A stretch of DNA of 14,595 bases from Bacillota bacterium (GTDB lineage Bacteria > Bacillota > Sulfobacillia > Symbiobacteriales > ZC4RG38). Both the position numbers and the translations under genes were made by a program. Below the pieces are notes generated by a model, which did no database searches, had not been told where the DNA came from, and saw only the letters and a program-made list of their open reading frames with translations. Of the stretch, positions 1-6,521 are shown in pieces; the stretch's first letter is position 1; every line of letters begins with the position of its first letter. The stretch is from positions 1 through 14,595 of the forward strand of contig QGUP01000013.1 in the NCBI GenBank assembly GCA_003242505.1, given 5' to 3'.

Positions 1-69
1 GGCCCAGGACCTCCACCGCCTGGGCGGAGGGGGCCCGGGTCTCCGCCCAGGCGGTGGAGGACCTGGGCC
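1..69. repeat. Near-perfect 29-bp inverted repeat at the left edge
   Basis: Arm 1 is 1-29 and arm 2 is 41-69. They are reverse complements at 28 of 29 positions; the only mismatch is A9 against A61. The 11-nt spacer at 30-40 is itself GC-palindromic (gggcccggg). Arm 2 reads smoothly as the end of a reading frame that stops at 87-89, whereas arm 1 is just its mirror copy. Because it sits at base 1, a fold-back assembly or amplification artefact is as likely as a genuine cruciform or terminator. The repeat itself is certain; its nature is not. Confidence 0.85.
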
Positions 70-89
70 TGGAGGAGTGGCTCCTCTGA
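3..89 (+). CDS. Possible 3' end of an upstream gene (partial, unidentified)
   Basis: Frame 3 is open from the window edge to TGA at 87-89 and ends with residues SAQAVEDLGLEEWLL. This is an acidic, amphipathic-looking C-terminus with codon use like the real genes of this window (GAG, CTG, GGC). No start is visible, so it would be a truncated CDS on the same strand as all neighbours. Only codons from about position 41 can be trusted, because 1-29 is the inverted copy of 41-69 and may be artificial. The fragment is too short to identify a family. It could also be chance open frame in GC-rich DNA. Confidence 0.25.
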   Translation, partial: PRTSTAWAEGARVSAQAVEDLGLEEWLL

Positions 90-384
90 AACGCCGCCGG
101 CGTCTACACCGAGGCGGCTCTGGCCGTGACCCCTGGGCCCTCGCACGGCCGGTTCCAGCCGGTTCCGCCTTCGACGATCTGCGACAACGGAGGAGATGTG
201 TCCTTTTAAGTCGAACTACTCATGTAAGAATGAAGGGTCCGTCGCCGGGGTCCGGGGAGGGCTGCCGGCGCTGTTTGCCCATCTTCCGGATCCGTCCCAC
301 CCGTCTCAGAACCTGTCTCTCCCATCCCACGGCCGTATCCAGCCCCATCCAGGGCTTTTATCCCCTGAAGGAGGAGGAAGACCC
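90..384 (+). other. Gene-free leader upstream of the EF-G-like gene
   Basis: This roughly 295-nt stretch holds no gene I can support. It contains a tandem 10-bp repeat (GCCGGTTCCA/GCCGGTTCCG, 148-167), a locally AT-richer patch at about 199-237, and a small 5-bp hairpin AGCCC-CATCCA-GGGCT (341-356) running into T4 (356-359) just before the ribosome-binding site. An ATG at 196 is in frame with the downstream gene, but the extra residues (rich in Ser, Pro, His and Cys) do not resemble an EF-G N-terminus. A convincing -35/-10 pair was not found. The hairpin plus T-run could be a weak attenuator. Confidence 0.4.
370..380 (+). promoter_or_regulatory. Ribosome-binding site deciding the EF-G-like start
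   Basis: The purine run GGAGGAGGAAG lies 4-8 nt before the GTG at 385. This supports the GTG rather than the in-frame ATG at 196 as the start. The protein then begins VRKYPVNRLRNLALVAHGG, with the P-loop at the usual distance from the N-terminus of EF-G proteins. Confidence 0.75.
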
Positions 385-2460
385 GTGAGGAAGTACCCCG
401 TGAACCGATTGCGCAACCTGGCCCTGGTTGCCCACGGCGGGGCCGGGAAGACGTCGCTGGCCGAGGCGATGCTCTACACCGCGGGCGTGACGGACCGGCT
501 GGGGAAGACCGACGACGGCAACACGGTGATGGACTGGGATCCGGAAGAGGTACGGCGCAAGGTCTCCATCAGCACCGGCATCGCGCCCCTGGAGTGGCGG
601 GGGCACAAGGTGACCCTGCTGGACACCCCCGGGTACTTCGACTTCGTGGGCGAGGTCAAGGCGGCCCTGCGGGTGGTGGAGGCGGCCCTGGTGGTGGTGG
701 ACGCCGTCTCCGGGGTCGAGGTGGGGACGGAACTGGTCTGGCAGTACGCCCAGGAGGCAGGGCTCCCCCGGATGATCGTCGTGAGCAAGATGGACCGGGA
801 GAACGCCAACTGGGCCCGGACCCTGGCCAGCCTGGAGGCGGCCTTCGGCAAGCAGGTGCTGCCCCTCCAGATCCCCATCGGCGCCGAGGCCCAGTTCCGG
901 GGCGTGGTGGACCTGATCCGGGGGCAGGCGTGGATCTCCAGGGGCCGGGAGACCGTGGCCGAGCCGGTGCCCGCGGACCTGGCGGCGGAGGTGGAGGCCC
1001 TCCGGGAGCGGGTGATGGAGGCGGCCGCGGAGGCGGACGACGAGCTCACGATGAAGTACCTGGAAGGGGAGCCCCTCACCGAGGCCGAGGTGCTGGCCGG
1101 GCTCCGGGCGGCGGTCCTGGCCGGCAAGGTCTTCCCGGTGCTCTGCGCCTCGGGCCTCCGGAACATCGGCGTGGGGCCCCTCCTCGACGCCATCTGCGAC
1201 CTGCTGCCCTCGCCCGTCGATGCCGGCGCGGTCACCGGCACCGATCCCCGCACCGGCCAGGCGGTGACCCGGGAGCCCCGGGCGGACGGGCCCCTGACCG
1301 CCCTGGTCTTCAAGACCGTGAGCGACCCCTTCGTCGGCAAGATGACCATCTTCCGGGTCTACTCCGGCACCCTCCGGCCTGACGGGCAGGTCTACAACGC
1401 CACCCGGGGCCGGTCCGAGCGGGTGGGGGCCGTCTACCTCCTCCGGGGCAAGCAGCAGGAGCAGGTGCCGGAGGCCGGCCCCGGCGAGATCGCCATGGTG
1501 GCCAAGCTCCAGGTGACCGGCACCGGCGACACCCTGGCCGACGAGGGGCAGCCGGTCCTCCTGCCGCCGATGGAGTTCCCTGCCCCGGTCTACAGCGTGG
1601 CGGTCTACCCCAAGGCGAAGGGCGATGAGGAGAAGATCAGCGCCGGCCTCGGCCGGCTGGCGGAGGAGGACCCCACCTTCCGGGTGGAACGGAACGCCAC
1701 CACCGGCGAGATCGTCATATCCGGCATGGGGGACGTCCATATCGAGGTGATGCTGGAGCGGCTCCGGCGGAAGTTCGGGGTCGAGGCCACCGTCACCACC
1801 CCCAAGGTGGCGTACAAGGAGACCATCCGGGGCACCGCCCGGGCGGAGCACAAGCACAAGAAGCAGACCGGCGGCCACGGCCAGTACGGCCACGTGATCC
1901 TGGAACTGGAGCCCCTCCCCGAGGGCGAATACGAGTTCGTCGACAAGATCATCCAGGGCCGGGTGCCCCAGCAGTACCGGCCCGCGGTGGACAAGGGCGT
2001 CCGGGAGACCATGGCCGAGGGGGTCCTGGCGGGTTACCCGGTGACAGGGGTGCGGGTGACCCTGGTGGACGGGTCCTACCACGAGGTGGACTCCTCGGAG
2101 ATGAGCTTCAAGATCGCCGCCTCCCAGGCTTTCAAGAAGGGCTTCATGGCCGCCAAGCCCGTGCTCCTGGAGCCGGTGATGCTGGTGGAGGTGCTGGTCC
2201 CCGAGGCCTGCACCGGCGACGTCATCGGCGACCTGAACCGCAAGCGGGGCCGGATCCTGGGGATCGAGCCCCGGGGCCGCCTGCAGGCCGTCCGGGCCCT
2301 GGTGCCCCAGGCGGAGATGTTCCGGTACGCCATCGACCTGCGCTCCATCACCCAGGGCCGGGGCACCTTCACCATGACCTTCGACCACTACGAGGAGGTG
2401 CCCGCGCCCATCGCCCAACCGATCATCGCCGCAGCGGGCCGGGCGGTCTCCGGGGAGTAG
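385..2460 (+). CDS. fusA: Elongation factor G-like translational GTPase (EF-G-2-like paralog)
   Basis: The 691-residue protein has full EF-G length and domain order. The G domain contains P-loop HGGAGKTS (17-24), DTPGYFDF (80-87), SKMD (134-137) and an ASGL-type G5. Domain II follows, then domain III, then domain IV with the GGHGQYG loop near 496-502. Domain V carries LNRKRGRILGIEP and a C-terminal ITQGRGTFTMTFDHY. EF-G drives ribosomal translocation and recycling in the cytosol with GTP. The G motifs differ from canonical EF-G: AHGGAGKT replaces AHIDAGKT, SKMD replaces NKMD, and Tyr84 replaces the catalytic His of DTPGHVDF. From memory, this pattern marks the EF-G-like/EF-G-2 subgroup, whose precise role is less certain. 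No str-operon neighbours (rpsL, rpsG, tuf) are visible, which fits a paralog rather than the main EF-G. The GTG start is set by the RBS at 370-380. Confidence 0.9.
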   Translation: MRKYPVNRLRNLALVAHGGAGKTSLAEAMLYTAGVTDRLGKTDDGNTVMDWDPEEVRRKVSISTGIAPLEWRGHKVTLLDTPGYFDFVGEVKAALRVVEAALVVVDAVSGVEVGTELVWQYAQEAGLPRMIVVSKMDRENANWARTLASLEAAFGKQVLPLQIPIGAEAQFRGVVDLIRGQAWISRGRETVAEPVPADLAAEVEALRERVMEAAAEADDELTMKYLEGEPLTEAEVLAGLRAAVLAGKVFPVLCASGLRNIGVGPLLDAICDLLPSPVDAGAVTGTDPRTGQAVTREPRADGPLTALVFKTVSDPFVGKMTIFRVYSGTLRPDGQVYNATRGRSERVGAVYLLRGKQQEQVPEAGPGEIAMVAKLQVTGTGDTLADEGQPVLLPPMEFPAPVYSVAVYPKAKGDEEKISAGLGRLAEEDPTFRVERNATTGEIVISGMGDVHIEVMLERLRRKFGVEATVTTPKVAYKETIRGTARAEHKHKKQTGGHGQYGHVILELEPLPEGEYEFVDKIIQGRVPQQYRPAVDKGVRETMAEGVLAGYPVTGVRVTLVDGSYHEVDSSEMSFKIAASQAFKKGFMAAKPVLLEPVMLVEVLVPEACTGDVIGDLNRKRGRILGIEPRGRLQAVRALVPQAEMFRYAIDLRSITQGRGTFTMTFDHYEEVPAPIAQPIIAAAGRAVSGE

Positions 2461-2464
2461 GGAC

Positions 2465-2492
2465 CTGGGCCGCAGCCGCCGCTGCGGCCCAG
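2465..2492 (+). terminator. Perfect 12-bp hairpin between the EF-G-like gene and AOR
   Basis: CTGGGCCGCAGC (2465-2476) pairs without mismatch with GCTGCGGCCCAG (2481-2492) around the tetraloop CGCC. It begins 4 nt after the stop codon and ends about 13 nt before the ribosome-binding site of the next gene. There is no T-run, so it is not a classical intrinsic terminator. It may be a partial terminator, an mRNA-stabilising 3' structure or a Rho-assisted site. Confidence 0.55.
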
Positions 2493-2518
2493 CAACCCCG
2501 AAGCGAGGAGGTCCGGCG

Positions 2519-4408
2519 TTGGAGGCGCGGATCTGGTATGTCAACCTGAGCGACGGCTCCATCTGGACGGAGACCGTCCCGGAGGAGACCTACCGGGCCC
2601 TGCCCGGCGGCTCTGCCCTGGCCACCTACCTGGTGATGCGCCACACCCCCCGGGGGGCGGACCCCCTGGGGCCGGAGAACACCCTGGTGATGGCCGTGGG
2701 CCCGGTCACCGGGATGCCCATCGCCGGCCAGAGCCGGATGACCGCCTGCGCCAAGTCTCCCCTCAGCGGCGGCATCGGCGACGCCCAGTGCGGCGGCTTC
2801 TTCCCGGCGGAGATGCGGGCCGCCGGGGCCGATGCCATCGTCTTCCTCGGCCGGGCGCCGGAGCCGGTCTACTTCTACCTCCGAGACGGCAAGGCGGAAC
2901 TGCGGCCCGCGGGCCACCTCTGGGGGCTGGTGACCGGCGAGGCCGAGGCCCGGATCAAGGAGGAACTGGGCGACCCCCGGGTGGAGGTGGCCCAGGTCGG
3001 CCCGGCGGGGGAGCGGCTGGTCCGGTTTGCGGCGATCATGAACATGAGCAACCGGGCCAACGGCCGCACCGGCATGGGGGCGGTCATGGGCAGCAAGAAC
3101 CTGAAGGCGGTGGTGGTCCGGGGGACCCGGCCGGTGCGGCCCGCGGACCCGGCGGCCCTGACCGCGGTGGCCCGGCGGTTCCGGGAACTGGAGGAGGCCA
3201 ACCCGGGGATCGTCCACTTCGGCAAGTACGGCACCGCCGGGGAGGTCCTCTCCCAGGACGCGGTGGGCGGCCTGCCCACGGCCAACTGGACCTCCGGCAC
3301 CTTCGCCGGCGCCGAGCGCATCTCCGGCGAGCGGCTCTACGAGGAGTTCCTCAAGGAGCGGGACACCTGCTACGCCTGCACCATCCGGTGCAAGCGGGTG
3401 GTGGATAAGCCGGAGGGGGTCGACCCCACCTACGGCGGCCCGGAGTACGAAACCATCGCCACCTTCGGCTCCTACTGCGGGGTGGACGACCTCGGGGCGA
3501 TCATCCGGGCCAACCAGCTCTGCAACATGTACGGCCTGGACACCATCGCCACCGGCGCGACCGTGGCCTGGGCGATGGAGGCCTACGAGCGGGGGCTTCT
3601 CACCCGGGAGATGACCGGCGGGCTGGAACTGCGCTTCGGCAACGCCGAGGCGATGGTCCAGGTGACCGAGTGCATCGGCCGCCGGGAGGGCTTCCTGGGG
3701 AACCTGCTGGCCGAGGGGGTGGACCGGGCCGCAGAGCGGCTGGGGCCCGAGGCGAAGGCCTTTGCCGTCACCGTCAAGGGCGCGGTGCTGCCGGCCCACA
3801 TGCCCCAGGTGAAGCGCTCCCTGGGCCTCATCTACGCGGTCAACCCCTTCGGCGCGGACCACCAGTCCTCGGAGCACGACCCGGTGCTCCTCACCAGGCC
3901 CGGCACCCTCTACCGGCAGCGTCTCGAGGCCCTGGGCTTTGCCGAGCGGCTCAGCCCCAGGGAACTCACCCCGGAGAAGGTCCGCTTTGCCTTCCGGACC
4001 CAGTGCTTCTACGCCGCGATGGACACCCTCTCCCTCTGCCAGTTCGTCTACGGCCCGGCCTGGCAGCTCTACGGGCCGGAGGAGACCGTGGAGATGCTCC
4101 GGGCCGCCACCGGGTGGGACATCACCCTGGAGGAACTGCTTACCATCGGCGAGCGGCGGCTGAACCTCCAGCGGGCCTTCAACGCCCGGGAGGGGCTCGA
4201 CCGCCGGCACGACACCCTGCCCCGGCGGCTCTTCGAGCCCCTGAAGGGCGGCAAGTCCGACGGCCTGCACCTGACCGAGGAGGAGCTGGAGCGGGCCAAG
4301 GACCTCTACTACCAGATGGCCGGCTGGGACGTGGCCACCGGCATCCCCACCCGGGAGAAACTCGAGTCCCTCGGCCTCGGCTGGGTGGCGGATGAGATCG
4401 GGGTGTGA
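2519..4408 (+). CDS. aor: Tungsten-type aldehyde ferredoxin oxidoreductase (AOR family)
   Basis: The protein is 629 residues, against about 605 for the Pyrococcus furiosus AOR. The N-terminal domain opens WYVNLSDGSI and includes the family segment NRANGRTGMGAVMGSKNLKA, which contacts the bis-molybdopterin cofactor. The [4Fe-4S] ligands are visible as C284-x2-C287-x3-C291 plus C507 in MDTLSLCQF, almost the same spacing as in the archaeal enzyme. PTYGGPEYETIATFGSYCG is also family-typical. Such enzymes oxidise aldehydes to acids, or the reverse, using ferredoxin in the cytosol; the substrate cannot be told from sequence. The start is TTG at 2519, 6 nt after GAGGAGGT (2506-2513). No cofactor-biosynthesis or ferredoxin gene is adjacent. 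It is flanked by a hairpin before and a terminator after, so it is either the last gene of a two-gene unit or a stand-alone gene. Confidence 0.93.
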   Translation: MEARIWYVNLSDGSIWTETVPEETYRALPGGSALATYLVMRHTPRGADPLGPENTLVMAVGPVTGMPIAGQSRMTACAKSPLSGGIGDAQCGGFFPAEMRAAGADAIVFLGRAPEPVYFYLRDGKAELRPAGHLWGLVTGEAEARIKEELGDPRVEVAQVGPAGERLVRFAAIMNMSNRANGRTGMGAVMGSKNLKAVVVRGTRPVRPADPAALTAVARRFRELEEANPGIVHFGKYGTAGEVLSQDAVGGLPTANWTSGTFAGAERISGERLYEEFLKERDTCYACTIRCKRVVDKPEGVDPTYGGPEYETIATFGSYCGVDDLGAIIRANQLCNMYGLDTIATGATVAWAMEAYERGLLTREMTGGLELRFGNAEAMVQVTECIGRREGFLGNLLAEGVDRAAERLGPEAKAFAVTVKGAVLPAHMPQVKRSLGLIYAVNPFGADHQSSEHDPVLLTRPGTLYRQRLEALGFAERLSPRELTPEKVRFAFRTQCFYAAMDTLSLCQFVYGPAWQLYGPEETVEMLRAATGWDITLEELLTIGERRLNLQRAFNAREGLDRRHDTLPRRLFEPLKGGKSDGLHLTEEELERAKDLYYQMAGWDVATGIPTREKLESLGLGWVADEIGV

Positions 4409-4465
4409 CGGCGGGGGCGACGGCCGCCGGGCTCCCTCCGGCGACCCGGGCGCCCTGCGACCTCT

Positions 4466-4502
4466 GGCCCCGGAGCCCTGACAGGGCCCCGGGGCCTTTC
4501 TG
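4466..4502 (+). terminator. Rho-independent terminator after AOR
   Basis: GGCCCCGG (4466-4473) pairs with CCGGGGCC (4489-4496). After one A/C mismatch (4474/4488) the stem continues with GCCCT/AGGGC (4475-4479/4483-4487) around the triloop GAC. That is 13 base pairs followed at once by TTTCTGTCGTT (4497-4507). It lies about 57 nt after the AOR stop codon. A smaller hairpin, CGCCGG/CCGGCG (4425-4430/4438-4443), precedes it. Stem strength plus the T-rich tail make this the best terminator in the window. Confidence 0.8.
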
Positions 4503-4505
4503 TCG

Positions 4506-4534
4506 TTCCATCCGGCACCCGAATCGGGTACACT
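4506..4534 (+). promoter_or_regulatory. Possible sigma-A promoter for the rRNA methyltransferase gene
   Basis: TACACT (4529-4534) resembles a -10 box, and TTCCAT (4506-4511) sits 17 nt upstream as a weak -35 (three of six matches). The element lies between the terminator and the gene, where a promoter is expected. The -35 overlaps the T-rich tail of the terminator. The match is modest and could be chance. Confidence 0.35.
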
Positions 4535-4568
4535 CTACCTCAGTGAGACACAGGAGGCAGCAGAGTCC

Positions 4569-5744
4569 ATGGCAACGGTGCACCTCCTTCCCGGCCGCCA
4601 CCGGCGCATCCGGGATGGCCACCCCTGGGTCTACCGGACGGAGATCGCCAAGATCACCGGGGATTTCACCCCCGGGGACATCGTCGACGTGGTGGACGCC
4701 CGGGGCGCCTTCGTGGCCCGGGGCTACATCAATCCGCAGTCGATGCTGACGGTCCGGGTGATGACCCTCGACCCCCGGGAAACGGTGGACGGCGATCTCA
4801 TCCGCCGGCGGATCGAGCGGGCCTGGCGGAGCCGGCAGCGGCTCCTGCCGGACACCGGCAGCTGCCGGGTGGTCTTCGGCGAGGCGGACTTCCTGCCGGG
4901 GCTCATCGTGGACAAGTTCGAGGACGTCCTGGTGATCCAGATCCTCGCCCTGGGGATGGAGAGGTGGCGGGAGACCATCGTCGCGGCCCTGGAGGAGATC
5001 TTTCGGCCCCGGGGGATCTACGAGCGGGGGGACGAGCGGGTCCGGGAACTGGAGGGGCTGCCCCAGCAGAAGGGCTTTGTCCGGGGGGAGTTCCCGACCC
5101 GGTTCACCATCACCGAGAACGGCCTGCAGATGATCGTGGACGTCGCCAGCGGCCAGAAGACCGGCCACTACCTGGACCAGCGGCTCAACCGGGCCGCCAT
5201 CCGCCCCTACGCCCGGGACGCCCGGGTGCTGGACGCCTTCTGCAACACCGGCGGCTTTGCCCTCAACGCCGCGGCCGCCGGGGCCCGGGAGGTGGTGGCG
5301 GTGGACTCCTCCGCCGAGGCCCTGGCCATCCTCCGGGAGAACGCGGCCCTCAACGGCCTCCAGGACCGGATCCGGACCGAGGAGGCCAACGCCTTCGACT
5401 TCCTCCGGGCCCAGGACCGGGCCGGGGAGCGCTACGACCTGATCGTCCTCGACCCCCCGGCCTTCGCCAAAAACCGGGCGGCCCTGGCGGGGGCGATCCG
5501 GGGCTACAAGGAGATCAACCTCCGGGCCCTCCGGATGCTCCGGGAGGGCGGGATCCTGGTCACCTGCTCCTGCTCCTACCACATGACCCCGGACCTCTTC
5601 GCCGAGGTCATCGCCGACGCGGCCCGGGACGCCCGGCGCCGGCTGCGGCTCATCGAGGCCCGGGCCCAGCCCCCGGACCACCCGATGGTGGTGGGGTACC
5701 CCGAAAGCCACTACCTCAAGTGTTACCTGTACGAGGTCCTATAA
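4569..5744 (+). CDS. rlmI: Class I SAM-dependent 23S rRNA cytosine-C5 methyltransferase, RlmI/YwbD family
   Basis: The 391-residue protein has family-standard length. An N-terminal PUA-like RNA-binding domain (about 1-75, with HPWVYRTEI) is followed by a linker domain and a Rossmann-fold methyltransferase. Motif I is LDAFCNTGGFAL (221-232), the acidic loop is VVAVDSS, motif IV is LDPPAF (294-299), and motif VI is TCSCSYHM with Cys333 and Cys335. In this family a motif VI Cys attacks C6 of the target cytosine; E. coli RlmI makes m5C1962 in 23S rRNA. The exact target here is inferred, not shown. The ATG at 4569 has AGGAGG (4552-4557) 11 nt upstream, slightly long but the only good site. The gene stands alone between a terminator and the ctsR promoter region. 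Confidence 0.87.
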   Translation: MATVHLLPGRHRRIRDGHPWVYRTEIAKITGDFTPGDIVDVVDARGAFVARGYINPQSMLTVRVMTLDPRETVDGDLIRRRIERAWRSRQRLLPDTGSCRVVFGEADFLPGLIVDKFEDVLVIQILALGMERWRETIVAALEEIFRPRGIYERGDERVRELEGLPQQKGFVRGEFPTRFTITENGLQMIVDVASGQKTGHYLDQRLNRAAIRPYARDARVLDAFCNTGGFALNAAAAGAREVVAVDSSAEALAILRENAALNGLQDRIRTEEANAFDFLRAQDRAGERYDLIVLDPPAFAKNRAALAGAIRGYKEINLRALRMLREGGILVTCSCSYHMTPDLFAEVIADAARDARRRLRLIEARAQPPDHPMVVGYPESHYLKCYLYEVL

Positions 5745-5763
5745 GGGGCCTTGCTGTCTTGCC

Positions 5764-5851
5764 CGGCCCCTCGGGGCCGCCGGTGCCGGGCGGGCGAGCC
5801 GTGCCCCCCGGCTGCCGGTCCCCCGCCGGGCGAGCGGGAACCAGCCCGGGG
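5764..5851 (+). other. Structured GC-rich intergenic segment after the methyltransferase gene
   Basis: Two stems are visible. CGGCCCC/GGGGCCG (5764-5770/5773-5779) is very tight. CCCCGG/CCGGGG (5806-5811/5846-5851) continues, after a bulged C5845, with CTG/CAG (5812-5814/5842-5844) and has an inner CCCGC/GCGGG stem (5822-5826/5834-5838). AGGGGCC at 5744-5750 could also pair with GGCCCCT at 5765-5771, competing with the first stem. None is followed by a T-run. The segment probably marks the end of the methyltransferase transcript. I see no gene in 5745-5934. Confidence 0.4.
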
Positions 5852-5934
5852 CCACAGTCCGTCGCATTGGATAGACAGCCCATGGTACTTTGCCCAGATC
5901 GCCGGAGACGGGCCACCAGCCGCCGCCGCTGTCT

Positions 5935-5963
5935 TTGCAGCCCGATCGAGCCGGGATTATAAT
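5935..5963 (+). promoter_or_regulatory. Sigma-A-type promoter of the ctsR operon
   Basis: A perfect -10 box TATAAT lies at 5958-5963 in an otherwise very GC-rich context. TTGCAG (5935-5940) lies 17 nt upstream as a -35 box with a perfect TTG. The predicted transcription start is about 5970, directly in front of the CtsR operator. Spacing and position before the stress operon make this the most convincing promoter in the window. Confidence 0.75.
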
Positions 5964-5974
5964 GGCAGCGGAAA

Positions 5975-5991
5975 GGTCAAAGAAAGTCAAG
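5975..5991 (+). promoter_or_regulatory. CtsR operator (tandem heptamer)
   Basis: GGTCAAA-GAA-AGTCAAG matches the established CtsR consensus RGTCAAA-NAN-RGTCAAA at all defined positions except the last base. It lies 12 nt after the -10 box, so bound CtsR would cover the transcription start or early transcribed region. A further partial heptamer, GGTCGAG, starts at 5991. Since ctsR itself follows, this indicates autoregulated heat-shock control of the operon. Confidence 0.88.
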
Positions 5992-6008
5992 GTCGAGGTG
6001 GTGGCCCC

Positions 6009-6464
6009 TTGCCCAACCTGAGCGATTACATTGAGGAGTACCTGAAGAGCCTGCTCCGGGAACGGGACGGCGTGGTGGAGATCCAGCGGTCTGAGCTGGC
6101 GGAGCGGTTCGGCTGCGCCCCCTCTCAGATCAACTACGTCCTGGCCACCCGGTTTACCCCGGAGCACGGGTATCTGGTGGAGAGTCGCCGGGGGGGCGGG
6201 GGTTACATCCGCATCATCCGGCTGAACCTGGGCCGGGAGGACCTGCTCCAGTGGCTTCAGGGCGGGATCGGCGACCGCCTCACCCAGGACGAGGCGGAGG
6301 CCATGATCCGGCGCCTGCAAGAGGAGGGGTTCATCACCGCCCGGGAGGCGATCCTGATGGCGGCGGCGATGCGCCGGGATGTGCTGGCGGTGGACCTGCC
6401 CCTGCGGGATCTGATCCGGGCGAACCTCTTCAAAGCCATGCTGCTGGCCCTTCTGAGCCTGTGA
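6009..6464 (+). CDS. ctsR: CtsR, transcriptional repressor of class III stress genes
   Basis: The protein is 151 residues, close to the roughly 153 of Bacillus CtsR, and begins LPNLSDYIEEYLKSLL, the family N-terminus. A winged helix-turn-helix domain occupies about 1-75. The wing contains RRGGGGYIRI with four glycines at 62-65; this glycine-rich loop is the known heat-sensing and DNA-contacting element. The C-terminal half (DRLTQDEAEAMIRRLQEEG onward) is the dimerisation domain. CtsR represses clp genes at normal temperature. The start is TTG at 6009 with GAGGTGG (5995-6001) 7 nt upstream. The frame is open further upstream (from 5751), but that part covers the promoter and operator and does not look like CtsR. 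It is the first gene of the operon, 57 nt before mcsA. Confidence 0.93.
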   Translation: MPNLSDYIEEYLKSLLRERDGVVEIQRSELAERFGCAPSQINYVLATRFTPEHGYLVESRRGGGGYIRIIRLNLGREDLLQWLQGGIGDRLTQDEAEAMIRRLQEEGFITAREAILMAAAMRRDVLAVDLPLRDLIRANLFKAMLLALLSL

Positions 6465-6521
6465 CCCACGAGTCCGGCGCCCAGTGGCCCCAGGGCCAGG
6501 CGCCGCGAGGGAGGAATGGGG

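Noticed and set aside
148..167. Tandem GCCGGTTCC copies as an operator
   Set aside because: There are only two 10-bp copies in GC-rich DNA and no promoter nearby, so there is too little support for a separate call.
196..384. ATG at 196 as the start of the EF-G-like protein
   Set aside because: The added residues do not look like EF-G and would displace the P-loop from its usual position. GTG 385 has the better RBS and gives the family length.
358..2562. Minus-strand 734-codon frame opposite the EF-G-like gene
   Set aside because: Composition is typical of an antisense shadow, and the + strand frame has full EF-G domain structure.
2423..4270. Minus-strand 615-codon frame opposite AOR
   Set aside because: It has no recognisable motif and is His/Gly/Leu/Pro repetitive; AOR on the + strand explains the region.
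5751..6008. Upstream extension of the ctsR frame
   Set aside because: It would contain the TATAAT promoter and the CtsR operator. The family N-terminus begins at the TTG at 6009.
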